From positions 98,601 to 162,600 of the forward strand of contig CAWELN010000011.1 in NCBI GenBank assembly GCA_963809795.1: 64,000 bases of DNA, written 5' to 3'. Of this stretch, positions 1-7,465 are shown in pieces. The notes beneath the pieces were generated by a model. The model was not told the origin of the DNA, ran no database searches, and saw only the letters and a list, made by a program, of their open reading frames with translations. The first letter of the stretch is position 1; each line of letters begins with the position of its first letter. The DNA is from DASUAS01 sp963809795. Its GTDB lineage: Bacteria > Actinomycetota > Acidimicrobiia > IMCC26256 > DASPTH01. Position numbers and translations under genes: made by a program.

Positions 1-270
1 CAGCCGCGAGACGAGCTTGCGGTGCCAGTTGTGCCGGGGCTCGTCACTCGTGATGAGGAGGTCCTGGCCCTGGTCGTAGCCCTCGATGGTCACGCCGTGC
101 GAAGACACGAACGTGACGGGGTCGAGGTGGGCCTGGAGCACGTCGTCGAAGCGGGACAGCGCGTAGAAGCCGACCTCGGCGTTGTGGTAGACGGGCGCCT
201 CGTCGCGCAGCCAGCGGTACACCGGGAACGGGTTCGTCTGTGTGTCACGAGCGAACGGGTTGTACTCCAC
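1..270 (-). CDS. Cytochrome P450, N-terminal fragment (cut by window edge)
   Basis: Ninety codons read from a GTG at 268-270 to the left edge without a stop. The translation begins VEYNPFARDTQTNPFPVYRW and continues with YALSRFDDVLQAHLDP and a segment ending ITSDEPRHNWHRKLVSR. This is the usual start of a bacterial P450: substrate-facing N-terminus, the 'RFDDV' stretch, then the 'D.P.H...R.LV' motif before helix C. The heme-binding cysteine lies outside the window, so the substrate class cannot be judged. An AGGGGG ribosome-binding site lies about 8 bases before the GTG. The gene follows the adenosine deaminase gene on the same strand, separated by a strong inverted repeat. Confidence 0.85.
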   Translation of the reverse strand, partial: MEYNPFARDTQTNPFPVYRWLRDEAPVYHNAEVGFYALSRFDDVLQAHLDPVTFVSSHGVTIEGYDQGQDLLITSDEPRHNWHRKLVSRL

Positions 271-334
271 GGTCGTGTCCCCCTGGACGGAATCGGGTGG
301 AGGTGTCACCGTACGTCACCCCCGCCCCACCGAA

Positions 335-377
335 CATCCGGCAGTTGACCCCCAATGCGACAGGGAACTGCCGGATG
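335..377. terminator. 12-bp perfect inverted repeat (stem-loop)
   Basis: CATCCGGCAGTT at 335-346 is matched exactly by AACTGCCGGATG at 366-377, with a 19-base loop. It lies 30 bases after the stop of the adenosine deaminase gene and before the P450 gene, both on the minus strand. It could be a terminator without a clear U tract, a processing site, or an operator for the P450 gene. Confidence 0.6.
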
Positions 378-406
378 CTCAGGACGGGTGCGGAGTGCGT
401 GGGCGT

Positions 407-1411
407 TCAGGCCGTCGCGAGCCAGTCGTCGATCCCCAGCCGCGCCGACGACTTGAGCTCGTCGGGCGCGCCCGAACCGTCGATCGAGGCCCGGGCGATC
501 GTCGCCATGGCACTGTCGTCGAGCCCCATCTCGGTGCGCACGAGCTCGTACTCCGCCAGCAGGCCGGGCCCGAACAGCAGCGGGTCGTCGCCGTTGAGGC
601 TGCACTGGATCCCCGCGTCGAGCAGCTGGGGGAGCGGGTGCTCGGCGAGCGACGGGTACACCGAGAGCAGCAGGTTCGAGGTGGGGCACACGTCGAGCAC
701 GATGTCGCTGTCGGCGAGGCGTTTCACCAGCTCCGGGTCCTCGATCGCGCGGACCCCGTGCTGGAGCCGGTCGGGGTCGAGGGTGTCGAGCGCGCCGCGC
801 ACCGATGCCGGCCCCGCCAGCTCGCCGGCATGCGGCGTCGAGAGGAGGCCGGCCTCCTTGGCGATGGCGAACGCTTCCGCGTAGGGCTCCGGCGGCCCGA
901 TCGCCTCGTCGTTGGCGAGCCCGAAGGAGACCACGCCCGCGTCGGCGCGGCTGGCGGCGATGCGGGCCTGCTCGACCGCGATCGCCGGTTCGACGGTCCG
1001 GTCCGCCGCCACCATCACCCCGACGCCCACGCCGAGCTTGTCGGCCGCGGTGGCGGCGGCGTCGAGGACCATGTCGATGATGGCCTCGTCGGTGCCGAAG
1101 CGGTCGCGGTGGTGGGGGGCGTAGAACGACGGCTCCACCCACACCGCTCCATCGAGGACGCCGTCCTCCACCACTTCGTAGACCAGGCGGGCGAAGTCCT
1201 CGGGGGTCTGGAGCACCTGGCAGGCGGCCAGGTAGGTGGCCGAGAACGCGGTGAACGACCCGTAGCCCCGGATCTCGGGCACGGGGATCCCGGCCCGCTC
1301 GGCGAGCTCGGAGAGGGTCGACGGGCGCATCGCGCCCTCGAGATGAACGTGGAGGTGACCCTTCGGGAGCGCGCGGAGGTCGCGGGTCGTGGGAGGCGTC
1401 ATGGGGAGCAT
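407..1411 (-). CDS. add: Adenosine deaminase
   Basis: A 334-residue protein of the metal-dependent adenosine deaminase family, which hydrolyses adenosine (and deoxyadenosine) to inosine and ammonia in purine salvage. The N-terminal metal site is GHLHVHLEG (residues 18-26). Further on are the HAGE motif, the RLQHG segment (family: ERIGHG), CPTSNLLL, and the C-terminal SLNGDDP. Most relatives have SLNTDDP there, so one residue differs but the two metal or catalytic Asp remain. The start is ATG at 1411; a second in-frame ATG at 1402 is equally possible, as neither has a clear ribosome-binding site. Length is normal for the family. Confidence 0.92.
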   Translation of the reverse strand: MLPMTPPTTRDLRALPKGHLHVHLEGAMRPSTLSELAERAGIPVPEIRGYGSFTAFSATYLAACQVLQTPEDFARLVYEVVEDGVLDGAVWVEPSFYAPHHRDRFGTDEAIIDMVLDAAATAADKLGVGVGVMVAADRTVEPAIAVEQARIAASRADAGVVSFGLANDEAIGPPEPYAEAFAIAKEAGLLSTPHAGELAGPASVRGALDTLDPDRLQHGVRAIEDPELVKRLADSDIVLDVCPTSNLLLSVYPSLAEHPLPQLLDAGIQCSLNGDDPLLFGPGLLAEYELVRTEMGLDDSAMATIARASIDGSGAPDELKSSARLGIDDWLATA

Positions 1412-1499
1412 CGTCGCGCACGCTCGGCGCCCCGCGGTTCCCGAGGCGCTACGAGACGCTTCCCTCAGGGGCGAGTCTCGGCGATCGAGAAGATCGCCG

Positions 1500-2297
1500 T
1501 CAGCGGCGGGCGTTCTTGACGAAGTCGTCGACGCCGTGATTGGGCGGGAGGCGCTCGCCGCCGTACCACCCGCCACGTACGTGACGCCGGATGGCGCCGT
1601 CGCCGTCGTCGGTGGCCCGGGCGGCGCTGTGCCAGAGATCGGAGTGGTGGAGGAGCACGTCGCCGCGCTCGCAGTAGACCGCCATCTCGCCGGGGACGTG
1701 CTCGAAGCCGAGCGGCATCTCGTCGGTGCTGCCCCGATGCGAGCCGGGCACGATGCGGAGGAAGCCGTTGCACGGCGACGTGGCATCGACGTGGATGGTG
1801 CAGGCGACCGACGGCCACACGCGGAGGTTCGGCCCCGACTGCACGTCGGAGTGCCACCCGATGCGGGAATAGCCCGACTGCGCGCCGGGACGGGCGTCCT
1901 GGTACACCACGCCGAAGCGGTCGTCCTCCAGCAGCCACGCCTCCGGCCCGAGCAGGCGCGACATCATGGCGACGAGCGAGGGGTGGTACGCGGCGTCGCG
2001 CGTGAGTGGCGACACCTCGGTGATGTGGCACACGTAGTGCGCGAACGCCTCGCCGTCGATCACCGCGTCGGGGTCGTCGAGGATCACCGTGCCGCAGACC
2101 TCGGGCAGCTCGCCGGCGAGCAGCCGTTGCTGCTGGTGCTCCAGCTCGACCTCGAGGTTGCGCAGGTCCTCGTCGGTGTAGATGCCGCGCATGATCGCGA
2201 AGCCGTGTTCGGCGAAGAACGGCTCGAGCCCGTCGTACTCGGGCGCGACGAAGACGCCGATCTCGCGGGCGAGGGAGCTCCTGGTGGGTGCGGTCAC
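1500..2297 (-). CDS. Phytanoyl-CoA dioxygenase (PhyH) family protein
   Basis: A 265-residue Fe(II)/2-oxoglutarate oxygenase of the PhyH family, starting with GTG at 2297. The iron-binding His-x-Asp is in RIGWHSDVQSG. The distal His lies in VLLHHSDLWHSAARATDD, which also carries the Arg expected to hold 2-oxoglutarate. Family members hydroxylate acyl chains or small natural products; the sequence does not show the substrate here. It lies between an NTF2-like gene upstream and adenosine deaminase downstream, all on the minus strand. These spacings are loose (40 and 89 bases), so co-transcription is likely but not proved. Confidence 0.88.
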   Translation of the reverse strand: MTAPTRSSLAREIGVFVAPEYDGLEPFFAEHGFAIMRGIYTDEDLRNLEVELEHQQQRLLAGELPEVCGTVILDDPDAVIDGEAFAHYVCHITEVSPLTRDAAYHPSLVAMMSRLLGPEAWLLEDDRFGVVYQDARPGAQSGYSRIGWHSDVQSGPNLRVWPSVACTIHVDATSPCNGFLRIVPGSHRGSTDEMPLGFEHVPGEMAVYCERGDVLLHHSDLWHSAARATDDGDGAIRRHVRGGWYGGERLPPNHGVDDFVKNARR

Positions 2298-2337
2298 GAC
2301 GAACTTCCGGAGACGGCGGTGTCCTCGAGGTCGGGGC

Positions 2338-2697
2338 TCAGACCGGCGCCCGCGACTGGGTGAAGACCTCGACCCGTCGGATGCGGCCGTCGTCGGCGAG
2401 CTCGAAGGTGAGGCACTCGGGGGTGCGGAGTGGGGTGCCGTCGACCGCGACCGTCTCCGCCAGCTCGGCGAACGCCATGTCGTCGCCCGCGTACGTGACG
2501 CGCGTGACCTCCATCTCGTAGCCGGCCAACGTCGGCATCAGCTCGGAGAGGAACGACACGTAGTCGGCCTTGGTCGAGTACGTGTCGCCGTACGGCCCGA
2601 CGCGCGTGAAGCCGTCGTCGGCGAGGCACGACGCGAACGTCGTCCAGTCGCCGTCCACCAGGGCCTGCAGGTACCGCTCGATCACACCGTCGCCCAT
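2338..2697 (-). CDS. NTF2-like (SnoaL-type) small protein
   Basis: A 119-residue protein beginning MGDGVIERYLQALVDGDW. The pattern (helical start, then FASCLADDGFTRVGPYGDTY, then beta strands ending RIRRVEVFTQ) fits the NTF2-like cone fold used by SnoaL cyclases, ketosteroid isomerase relatives and many proteins of unknown role. The ATG at 2697 was chosen because the longer frame upstream (to 2997) overlaps the divergent promoter region and reads as non-protein. A catalytic role cannot be assigned. It is transcribed away from the quinone oxidoreductase gene across a 148-base divergent region. Confidence 0.75.
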   Translation of the reverse strand: MGDGVIERYLQALVDGDWTTFASCLADDGFTRVGPYGDTYSTKADYVSFLSELMPTLAGYEMEVTRVTYAGDDMAFAELAETVAVDGTPLRTPECLTFELADDGRIRRVEVFTQSRAPV

Positions 2698-2698
2698 T

Positions 2699-2730
2699 CG
2701 GGGCAGCGTACGTGCGGGGCAGCGTACGTG
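2699..2730. repeat. Perfect tandem duplication of a 16-mer in a divergent promoter region
   Basis: CGGGGCAGCGTACGTG occurs twice head to tail (2699-2714 and 2715-2730). Each copy contains the palindrome CGTACG. It sits directly upstream of the ATG at 2697, where an operator or promoter of the minus-strand gene would be. Confidence 0.6.
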
Positions 2731-2784
2731 AGCACGTAAAGGTGCGCGGTACAGCTCACCGGCCCGCGCTTGCGCCGTGAATCC

Positions 2785-2800
2785 CACCGTGATTACGGTG
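2785..2800. promoter_or_regulatory. Inverted repeat CACCGT-GATT-ACGGTG, candidate operator
   Basis: Six-base perfect arms with a 4-base spacer lie 45 bases before the ATG of the quinone oxidoreductase gene (2846), in the divergent region. Size and symmetry fit a TetR- or MarR-type operator. The TetR encoded at the end of this operon (8481-9092) is the obvious candidate to bind it; that link is inference. Confidence 0.5.
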
Positions 2801-2845
2801 TCATTCGATGCGCGGAGGGACGACCGATCGCGGTGGGGGCGCCTG

Positions 2846-3823
2846 ATGCGCGCCTGGCAGGTGCAGGGCGCGGGCGAGCCGGCCGCGGTGCTGCACCTGG
2901 TCGAGCGGGAGCCCCCGGAGCCGGGTCCCGGCGAGGTCCGGATCCGCGTCACCGCGGCCGGGCTCGGGCTGCCCGACGTGTTCATGTGCCGCGGCACCTA
3001 CCCGCTCACGCCGCCGTTGCCGTTCACCTCCGGGCAGGAGGCGACCGGCACCGTCACCGCGGTGGGCGAGGGCGTCCGCCTCTCGGTGGGTGACCGCATC
3101 ATGTGCGTCACGTCGTTCATCGGCGGCAACGGGTCGTTCGCCGAGGAGTGCCTGGCGGCGGCGGACGGTGCGTTCCCCGTTCCGGAGGGGCTCACCGACG
3201 CCGAGGCGGCCGGCTTCTGGATCCCACACCTCACCGGCTGGATCGGGCTCGTCGACCGGGGCCGGCTGGTCGAGGGTGACTGGTTGGCCGTGCTCGGTGC
3301 GGGCGGAGGGAGCGGGATCGCCGCGGTCCAGCTCGGCCGCGCGCTCGGCGCCCGCGTCGTCGCCATCGTGAGCGACGAGGAGCGGGCCGCGTTCTGCCGC
3401 CGCCTCGGTGCCGAGGCGACGATCAACCACCGCGACGGGCCCCTCGCGCCCGCGCTCCGCGACCTCACCGATGGGCGCGGCATCGACCTGCTCTACGACC
3501 CGGTCGGTGGTCCGCTCGCCGAGGACGCGACCCGGGCGCTCGCGCGCTACGGCCGCCTGCTCGCGGTCGGCTTCGCCAGCGGCGAGTGGCCACGGCCGGC
3601 GACCCACGACCTGGTGATCACCAACACGTCGCTGGTGGGTGTGTTCGCGGGTGGCTACTCCCGCCGCGAGCTCGACGCCATCCACGCGCACCTCGCCGAC
3701 CTCGTGCGCGACGGTCGGCTCCGCAACGCGGTCACCGCCGAGGTCCCGTTCGCGGAGCTGCCGCAGGCGCTCCAGCGTCTGGCCGACCGGGAAGTGGTCG
3801 GCAAGCTCGTGATGGTGCCGTGA
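2846..3823 (+). CDS. Quinone oxidoreductase-like zinc-free alcohol dehydrogenase (MDR family)
   Basis: A 325-residue medium-chain dehydrogenase/reductase of the NADPH:quinone oxidoreductase (enoyl reductase) branch. The N-terminal GroES-like domain runs through FTSGQEATGTVTAVGEGV. The nucleotide-binding domain has LAVLGAGGGSGIAAVQLGRA (family AxxGGVG-type loop) and DLLYDPVGGPLAEDA. No structural or catalytic zinc ligands are apparent. ATG at 2846 was chosen over an upstream in-frame start at 2777 because it follows a GGTGGGGG ribosome-binding site and begins the standard MRAWQVQGAGEP. It is the first gene of a run that continues through TetR at 9092, and the next gene overlaps it by four bases. 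Confidence 0.88.
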   Translation: MRAWQVQGAGEPAAVLHLVEREPPEPGPGEVRIRVTAAGLGLPDVFMCRGTYPLTPPLPFTSGQEATGTVTAVGEGVRLSVGDRIMCVTSFIGGNGSFAEECLAAADGAFPVPEGLTDAEAAGFWIPHLTGWIGLVDRGRLVEGDWLAVLGAGGGSGIAAVQLGRALGARVVAIVSDEERAAFCRRLGAEATINHRDGPLAPALRDLTDGRGIDLLYDPVGGPLAEDATRALARYGRLLAVGFASGEWPRPATHDLVITNTSLVGVFAGGYSRRELDAIHAHLADLVRDGRLRNAVTAEVPFAELPQALQRLADREVVGKLVMVP

Positions 3824-4569
3824 CCATCCCGACCCTCGACGCGACCGGGAAGGTCGTGGTGGTGACCGGCGGGAGCAAGGGTCTCGGCCGGGCGATGGCG
3901 CTCGGGTTCGCCGAGGCGGGCGCCGACGTCGTCGTCGCCAGTCGCAAGCTCGAACCGTGTGAGGCGGTGGCCGAGGAGATACGGGAGCTCGGCCGGCGCG
4001 CGTTGCCGGTCCGCTGCCACGTCGGCGAGTGGGACGAGTGCGCGGCGTTGATCGACGCGACCGTCGCCGAGTTCGGAGGCGTCGACGTGCTGGTCAACAA
4101 CGCGGGGATCGCACCGGTCCCGCCGTCGCTGCTCGACGTCACGCCCGAGCTGTTCGACAAGACGATCGCGGTCAACCTCAAGGGCCCGCTCCGGCTCACC
4201 GCCCTCGCCGCCGAGCACATGCCCGCGGGCGGGGCGATCATCAACGTCAGCTCGAAGGCGTCACTGCACCCGTCGTCGTTCACGGTGGTGTACGCCGCGG
4301 CCAAGGCGGGCCTGAACGCGCTCACGCGCGCGTCGGCCGAGGAGTACGGGCCGCGGGGCATCCGCGTCAACGCGATCGTGTGCGGCACGTTCCACACCGA
4401 CAGCCTGCACGCGTCGCTCCCGTCGGAGGAGCTGCGGACGCAGATGGCCGCGGGGATCGCGCTGGGCCGGATCGCGTCGGCCGACGAGATCGTCGGCACC
4501 GCGCTGTACCTCGCGAGCGATGCGTCGTCGTACCTGACCGGCGAGCTCATCCTGCTCGACGGTGGTTGA
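3820..4569 (+). CDS. Short-chain dehydrogenase/reductase (SDR)
   Basis: A 249-residue classical SDR starting with GTG at 3820, which overlaps the previous stop as GTGA, a sign of translational coupling. It has the cofactor motif VVTGGSKGLGRAM, the NNAG motif in VLVNNAGIAP, a catalytic serine in INVSSKAS and the Tyr-x-x-x-Lys pair in VYAAAKAGLN. It ends in LTGELILLDGG, as for full-length members. It should oxidise or reduce a hydroxy/keto group with NAD(P). In this operon it may act on a hydroxyacyl- or ketoacyl-CoA, comparable with the reductase step of the levulinate pathway; that is inference from context. Confidence 0.9.
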   Translation: MTIPTLDATGKVVVVTGGSKGLGRAMALGFAEAGADVVVASRKLEPCEAVAEEIRELGRRALPVRCHVGEWDECAALIDATVAEFGGVDVLVNNAGIAPVPPSLLDVTPELFDKTIAVNLKGPLRLTALAAEHMPAGGAIINVSSKASLHPSSFTVVYAAAKAGLNALTRASAEEYGPRGIRVNAIVCGTFHTDSLHASLPSEELRTQMAAGIALGRIASADEIVGTALYLASDASSYLTGELILLDGG

Positions 4570-4584
4570 GATGGGAGCCGAGAC

Positions 4585-5445
4585 ATGACGGACGCAACGG
4601 ACGGCGGCGTGATCGGCACCGGACGGGTGGCGGTGGTGACCGGCTCCGCCAGCGGAATCGGACGCGCGCTCGCCGAGAGGTTCGCCGCCGAGGGCTCCGC
4701 GATCGTGGTGGCGGACCTCGACGCGAGTGAGGCCGAAGTGGTCGCGGCGGGGATCCGCGCCGCGGGCGGAGAGGCCGAGGCGGTCGCCGTCGACGTGTCC
4801 GACGCCGCCGCGGTCGATCGGTTGGCGGCGGTGACGCTCGAGCGCTTCGGGCGCGTCGACGTGCTGTGCAACAACGCCGGCGTCTCCACCTTCAACCTGT
4901 TCCGCGACCAGACCCTCGACGACTGGCGCTGGGTCGTCGGCGTCAACTTCTGGGGCGTGGTGCACGGCCTGCAGACCTTCGTCCCGATCATGCGCGAGCA
5001 GGGCACGCCCGGCCACATCGTCAACACCGCGTCGATCGCGGGGCTGGTCAGCGGCGTCGCCTTCATCGGTCCGTACTGCGCCACCAAGGTCGCGGTGGTG
5101 TCGATCTCCGAGACCCTCGCCCAGGAGCTCGCGATCGAGGAGTCCCCGATCGGCGTGAGTGTGCTCTGTCCGAGCTCCGTCGACACCAAGGTGATGGAGT
5201 CGGAACGCGGGCGGCCCGCGGAGCTGGGGATCGAACACCGCACCGAGATGGCGGAGTCCGTGCGCCTCATGATCCGCGACGGGTTCACCGGGCCGACCGG
5301 TCTGACCCCCACGCAGGTGGCCGCGCGCGTGCTCGACGCGATCCGCAACCGCGAGTTCTGGATCATCACCCACCGCGACCTCGCGCCGACGGTGGAGACC
5401 CGTTTCGACGGGATCCTCGCCGGCTTCCCCACCGAAGGGCCCTGA
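4585..5445 (+). CDS. Short-chain dehydrogenase/reductase (SDR)
   Basis: A 286-residue classical SDR, the second in this operon. Cofactor motif VVTGSASGIGRAL, Asp-binding strand VVADLDAS (suggesting NAD preference), CNNAGV, catalytic serine in VNTASIAG, and PYCATKVAV as the Tyr-x-x-x-Lys motif. The C-terminus is about 35 residues longer than the minimal fold and ends RFDGILAGFPTEGP, as in many actinobacterial SDRs from lipid catabolic clusters. The ATG at 4585 lies 15 bases after the previous stop. Its stop is two bases before the GTG of the acyl-CoA dehydrogenase. Confidence 0.9.
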   Translation: MTDATDGGVIGTGRVAVVTGSASGIGRALAERFAAEGSAIVVADLDASEAEVVAAGIRAAGGEAEAVAVDVSDAAAVDRLAAVTLERFGRVDVLCNNAGVSTFNLFRDQTLDDWRWVVGVNFWGVVHGLQTFVPIMREQGTPGHIVNTASIAGLVSGVAFIGPYCATKVAVVSISETLAQELAIEESPIGVSVLCPSSVDTKVMESERGRPAELGIEHRTEMAESVRLMIRDGFTGPTGLTPTQVAARVLDAIRNREFWIITHRDLAPTVETRFDGILAGFPTEGP

Positions 5446-5447
5446 CC

Positions 5448-6743
5448 GTGGCGTGGGACTTCGAGACCGACCCCGAGTTCGAGGAGCAGCTCGAGTGGAT
5501 GCGCGCGTTCATCGACACCGAGCTGATCCCGCTCGAACCGATCCTGCAGGAGCTCACGCCGGACGAGTGGGCGCCGGTCAAGGCCTACCTGCAGGAACAG
5601 GTGAAGGCGCGCGGGCTCTGGGGCGCGTTCCTCGACCCCACGCTCGGCGGCCCGGGCTTCGGGCAGCTCAAGCTCGCGCTGATGTCGGAGATCATCGGCC
5701 GTTGCATGATCTCGATGACGATCTTCGGCGTGCAGGCGCCCGACAGCGGCAACATGGAGCTGCTGGCGCACGGCGCGACCGACGCCCAGAAGGAACGTTG
5801 GTTGTGGCCGAACCTCCGTGGGGAGATCTCGAGTGCGTTCGCGCTCACCGAGCCGTTCCTCGCCGGCTCCGACCCCACCGTCATCGGCACGACTGCGACC
5901 CAGGACGGTGACGAGTGGGTGATCGAGGGCCACAAGTGGTTCATCACCAACGCGTCCGTCGCCGACATCACGCTCGTGGTCGCGGAGACGAACCCGGAGG
6001 GCCGCCCGCACAAGCACGCGTCGATCCTGATCGTCCCAAAGGGCACACCGGGCATGGAGATCGTGCGTGACATCGGGACGATGGCCCATCCCGATCCCGA
6101 CCCGGGCCGGCCGGGCAACCACGCCGAGCTGATCTTCCGCAACTGCCGGGTCCCGGCCGACCACATGATCGGCGCGCCCGGCGACGGGTTCGTCCTCGCG
6201 CAGCAGCGCCTCGGTGGCGGCCGCATCCACCACGCCATGCGTTGGCTGGGCCAGGCGCAGCGCTCCCTCGACATCATGTGCGAGCGGGCGGTGTCGCGCA
6301 GCTCCCATGGCCAGCTGCTGGCGCAGCACCAGATGGTCCAGGACTACGTGGCGCTCTCGCACACCGAGATCCAGGCGGCCCGGCTGCTCACGTTCCAGAC
6401 CGCGTGGAAGATGGACAAGTACGGGGCCAGCCGCGTGCGCGCGGAGCTCGGCATGATCAAGGCCCACGTGTCGAAGGTCGTGCTCGCGGTCCTCGACCGC
6501 ACGATCCAGGTCTGCGGCGCGCTCGGGTACTCCACCGACCTCCCGGTGGAGGAGTGGTACCGGTCGACCCGGTTCGGGCCGATCGGCGACGGTCCCGACG
6601 AGCTCCACAAGTCGGTGCTCGCCCGTACCATCCTCAAGGGCTACACGCCGGTGGAGGGCTGGCCGACCGAGCACATCCCGAGCCGGCGCGCGGCGGCGGA
6701 GGAGAAGTGGCAGGCGCTCCGCGTCGCGGCCTCGGCCCGATGA
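5448..6743 (+). CDS. Acyl-CoA dehydrogenase, ACAD10/ACAD11-like
   Basis: A 431-residue flavoprotein of the acyl-CoA dehydrogenase family starting with GTG at 5448. The FAD/substrate region has SSAFALTEPFLAGSDPT and KWFITNAS. The C-terminal part has QVCGALGYSTDLPVEEWYR and IGDGPDELHKSVLART. The 'DGPDE.H' ending is characteristic of the ACAD10/11 and FadE36-associated branch rather than the 'EGTSEIQ' ending of ordinary enzymes. In ACAD11 and in P. putida LvaC, relatives act on 4-phosphorylated acyl-CoAs to give enoyl-CoA. The following HAD and kinase genes overlap it as ATGA, so these three are probably made together and act on one substrate. Confidence 0.88.
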   Translation: MAWDFETDPEFEEQLEWMRAFIDTELIPLEPILQELTPDEWAPVKAYLQEQVKARGLWGAFLDPTLGGPGFGQLKLALMSEIIGRCMISMTIFGVQAPDSGNMELLAHGATDAQKERWLWPNLRGEISSAFALTEPFLAGSDPTVIGTTATQDGDEWVIEGHKWFITNASVADITLVVAETNPEGRPHKHASILIVPKGTPGMEIVRDIGTMAHPDPDPGRPGNHAELIFRNCRVPADHMIGAPGDGFVLAQQRLGGGRIHHAMRWLGQAQRSLDIMCERAVSRSSHGQLLAQHQMVQDYVALSHTEIQAARLLTFQTAWKMDKYGASRVRAELGMIKAHVSKVVLAVLDRTIQVCGALGYSTDLPVEEWYRSTRFGPIGDGPDELHKSVLARTILKGYTPVEGWPTEHIPSRRAAAEEKWQALRVAASAR

Positions 6744-7465
6744 GCCCGCCCCGCGCCGTGTTCTTCGACTTCGCCGGCACGCTGTTCAGCGCGCGCTCGC
6801 TCCGCGACGTGCACCTCGAGCAACTGCGTCTCGTCGGCGACGCGGTCGGCGTGACCGCGTCGGACGACGAGCTGCGAGCGGCCTACCGCCGCGGATTGTC
6901 GGACGCGTACCGGGAGGTGGCGACGCGGCCGTACTACCTCCACCGTGAGCTGTTCGGACGCGCGTTCGTGGAGATGGCACGGACGCTGGGGGGTGCGCTG
7001 GCGCCGGCATCGATCGCCGATCTGGTCGACCGCCAGTACCGGGCCACGCTCGACACCGCGGTGCTGCGGGACGACTGCGTCGCGACGCTGCGGAACCTCC
7101 GGGCGAAGGGCATGCGCGTCCAGATCGTGTCGAACATCGACGACGACCAGATGGACGCGCTGGCAGCACGGCTCGCGCTGGCGCCCGAGGTCGACGCGTG
7201 GACCAGCTCCGAGGGCGCGCGCTCGTGCAAGCCCGACGCCCGCATCTACCAGGTCGCGCTGGAGGTCGCCGGGTGTGCCCCCGCCGACGTGCTGTTCGTG
7301 GGCGACAGCCCCGTCCACGACGTCGTCGGGCCGCGGGCGCAGGGCATGGCGACCGCGTTGCTCGTCGCCGACGCGCGACCGGGCGCGCCGGACGGTTCCC
7401 CGGACTTCGTGATCGAGCGGCTCGGGCAGGTCGTCGAGATCGTGGAGCGGGAGGCGGTCGGATGA
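6740..7465 (+). CDS. HAD-superfamily hydrolase, ACAD10 N-terminal-domain-like
   Basis: A 241-residue haloacid dehalogenase-type protein. Motif I is FFDFAGTLF with the nucleophile Asp10; the usual second Asp two residues on is Ala12. Motif II is the Ser in VSNIDDD, motif III the Lys in SCKPDARIY, motif IV VGDSPVHDV. A helical cap lies between motifs I and II. The start ATG overlaps the dehydrogenase stop (ATGA) and its own stop overlaps the kinase start. Human ACAD10 carries a HAD domain fused to a kinase and a dehydrogenase. Whether this protein is a phosphatase is doubtful without the second Asp; it could be a repair phosphatase, a phosphonatase-like enzyme or a structural partner. Confidence 0.85.
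   Translation: MSPPRAVFFDFAGTLFSARSLRDVHLEQLRLVGDAVGVTASDDELRAAYRRGLSDAYREVATRPYYLHRELFGRAFVEMARTLGGALAPASIADLVDRQYRATLDTAVLRDDCVATLRNLRAKGMRVQIVSNIDDDQMDALAARLALAPEVDAWTSSEGARSCKPDARIYQVALEVAGCAPADVLFVGDSPVHDVVGPRAQGMATALLVADARPGAPDGSPDFVIERLGQVVEIVEREAVG

Noticed and set aside
3732..6674. 980-residue minus-strand open frame
   Set aside because: Antisense to three well-supported plus genes; its translation is low-complexity and matches no family. A common shadow in very GC-rich DNA.
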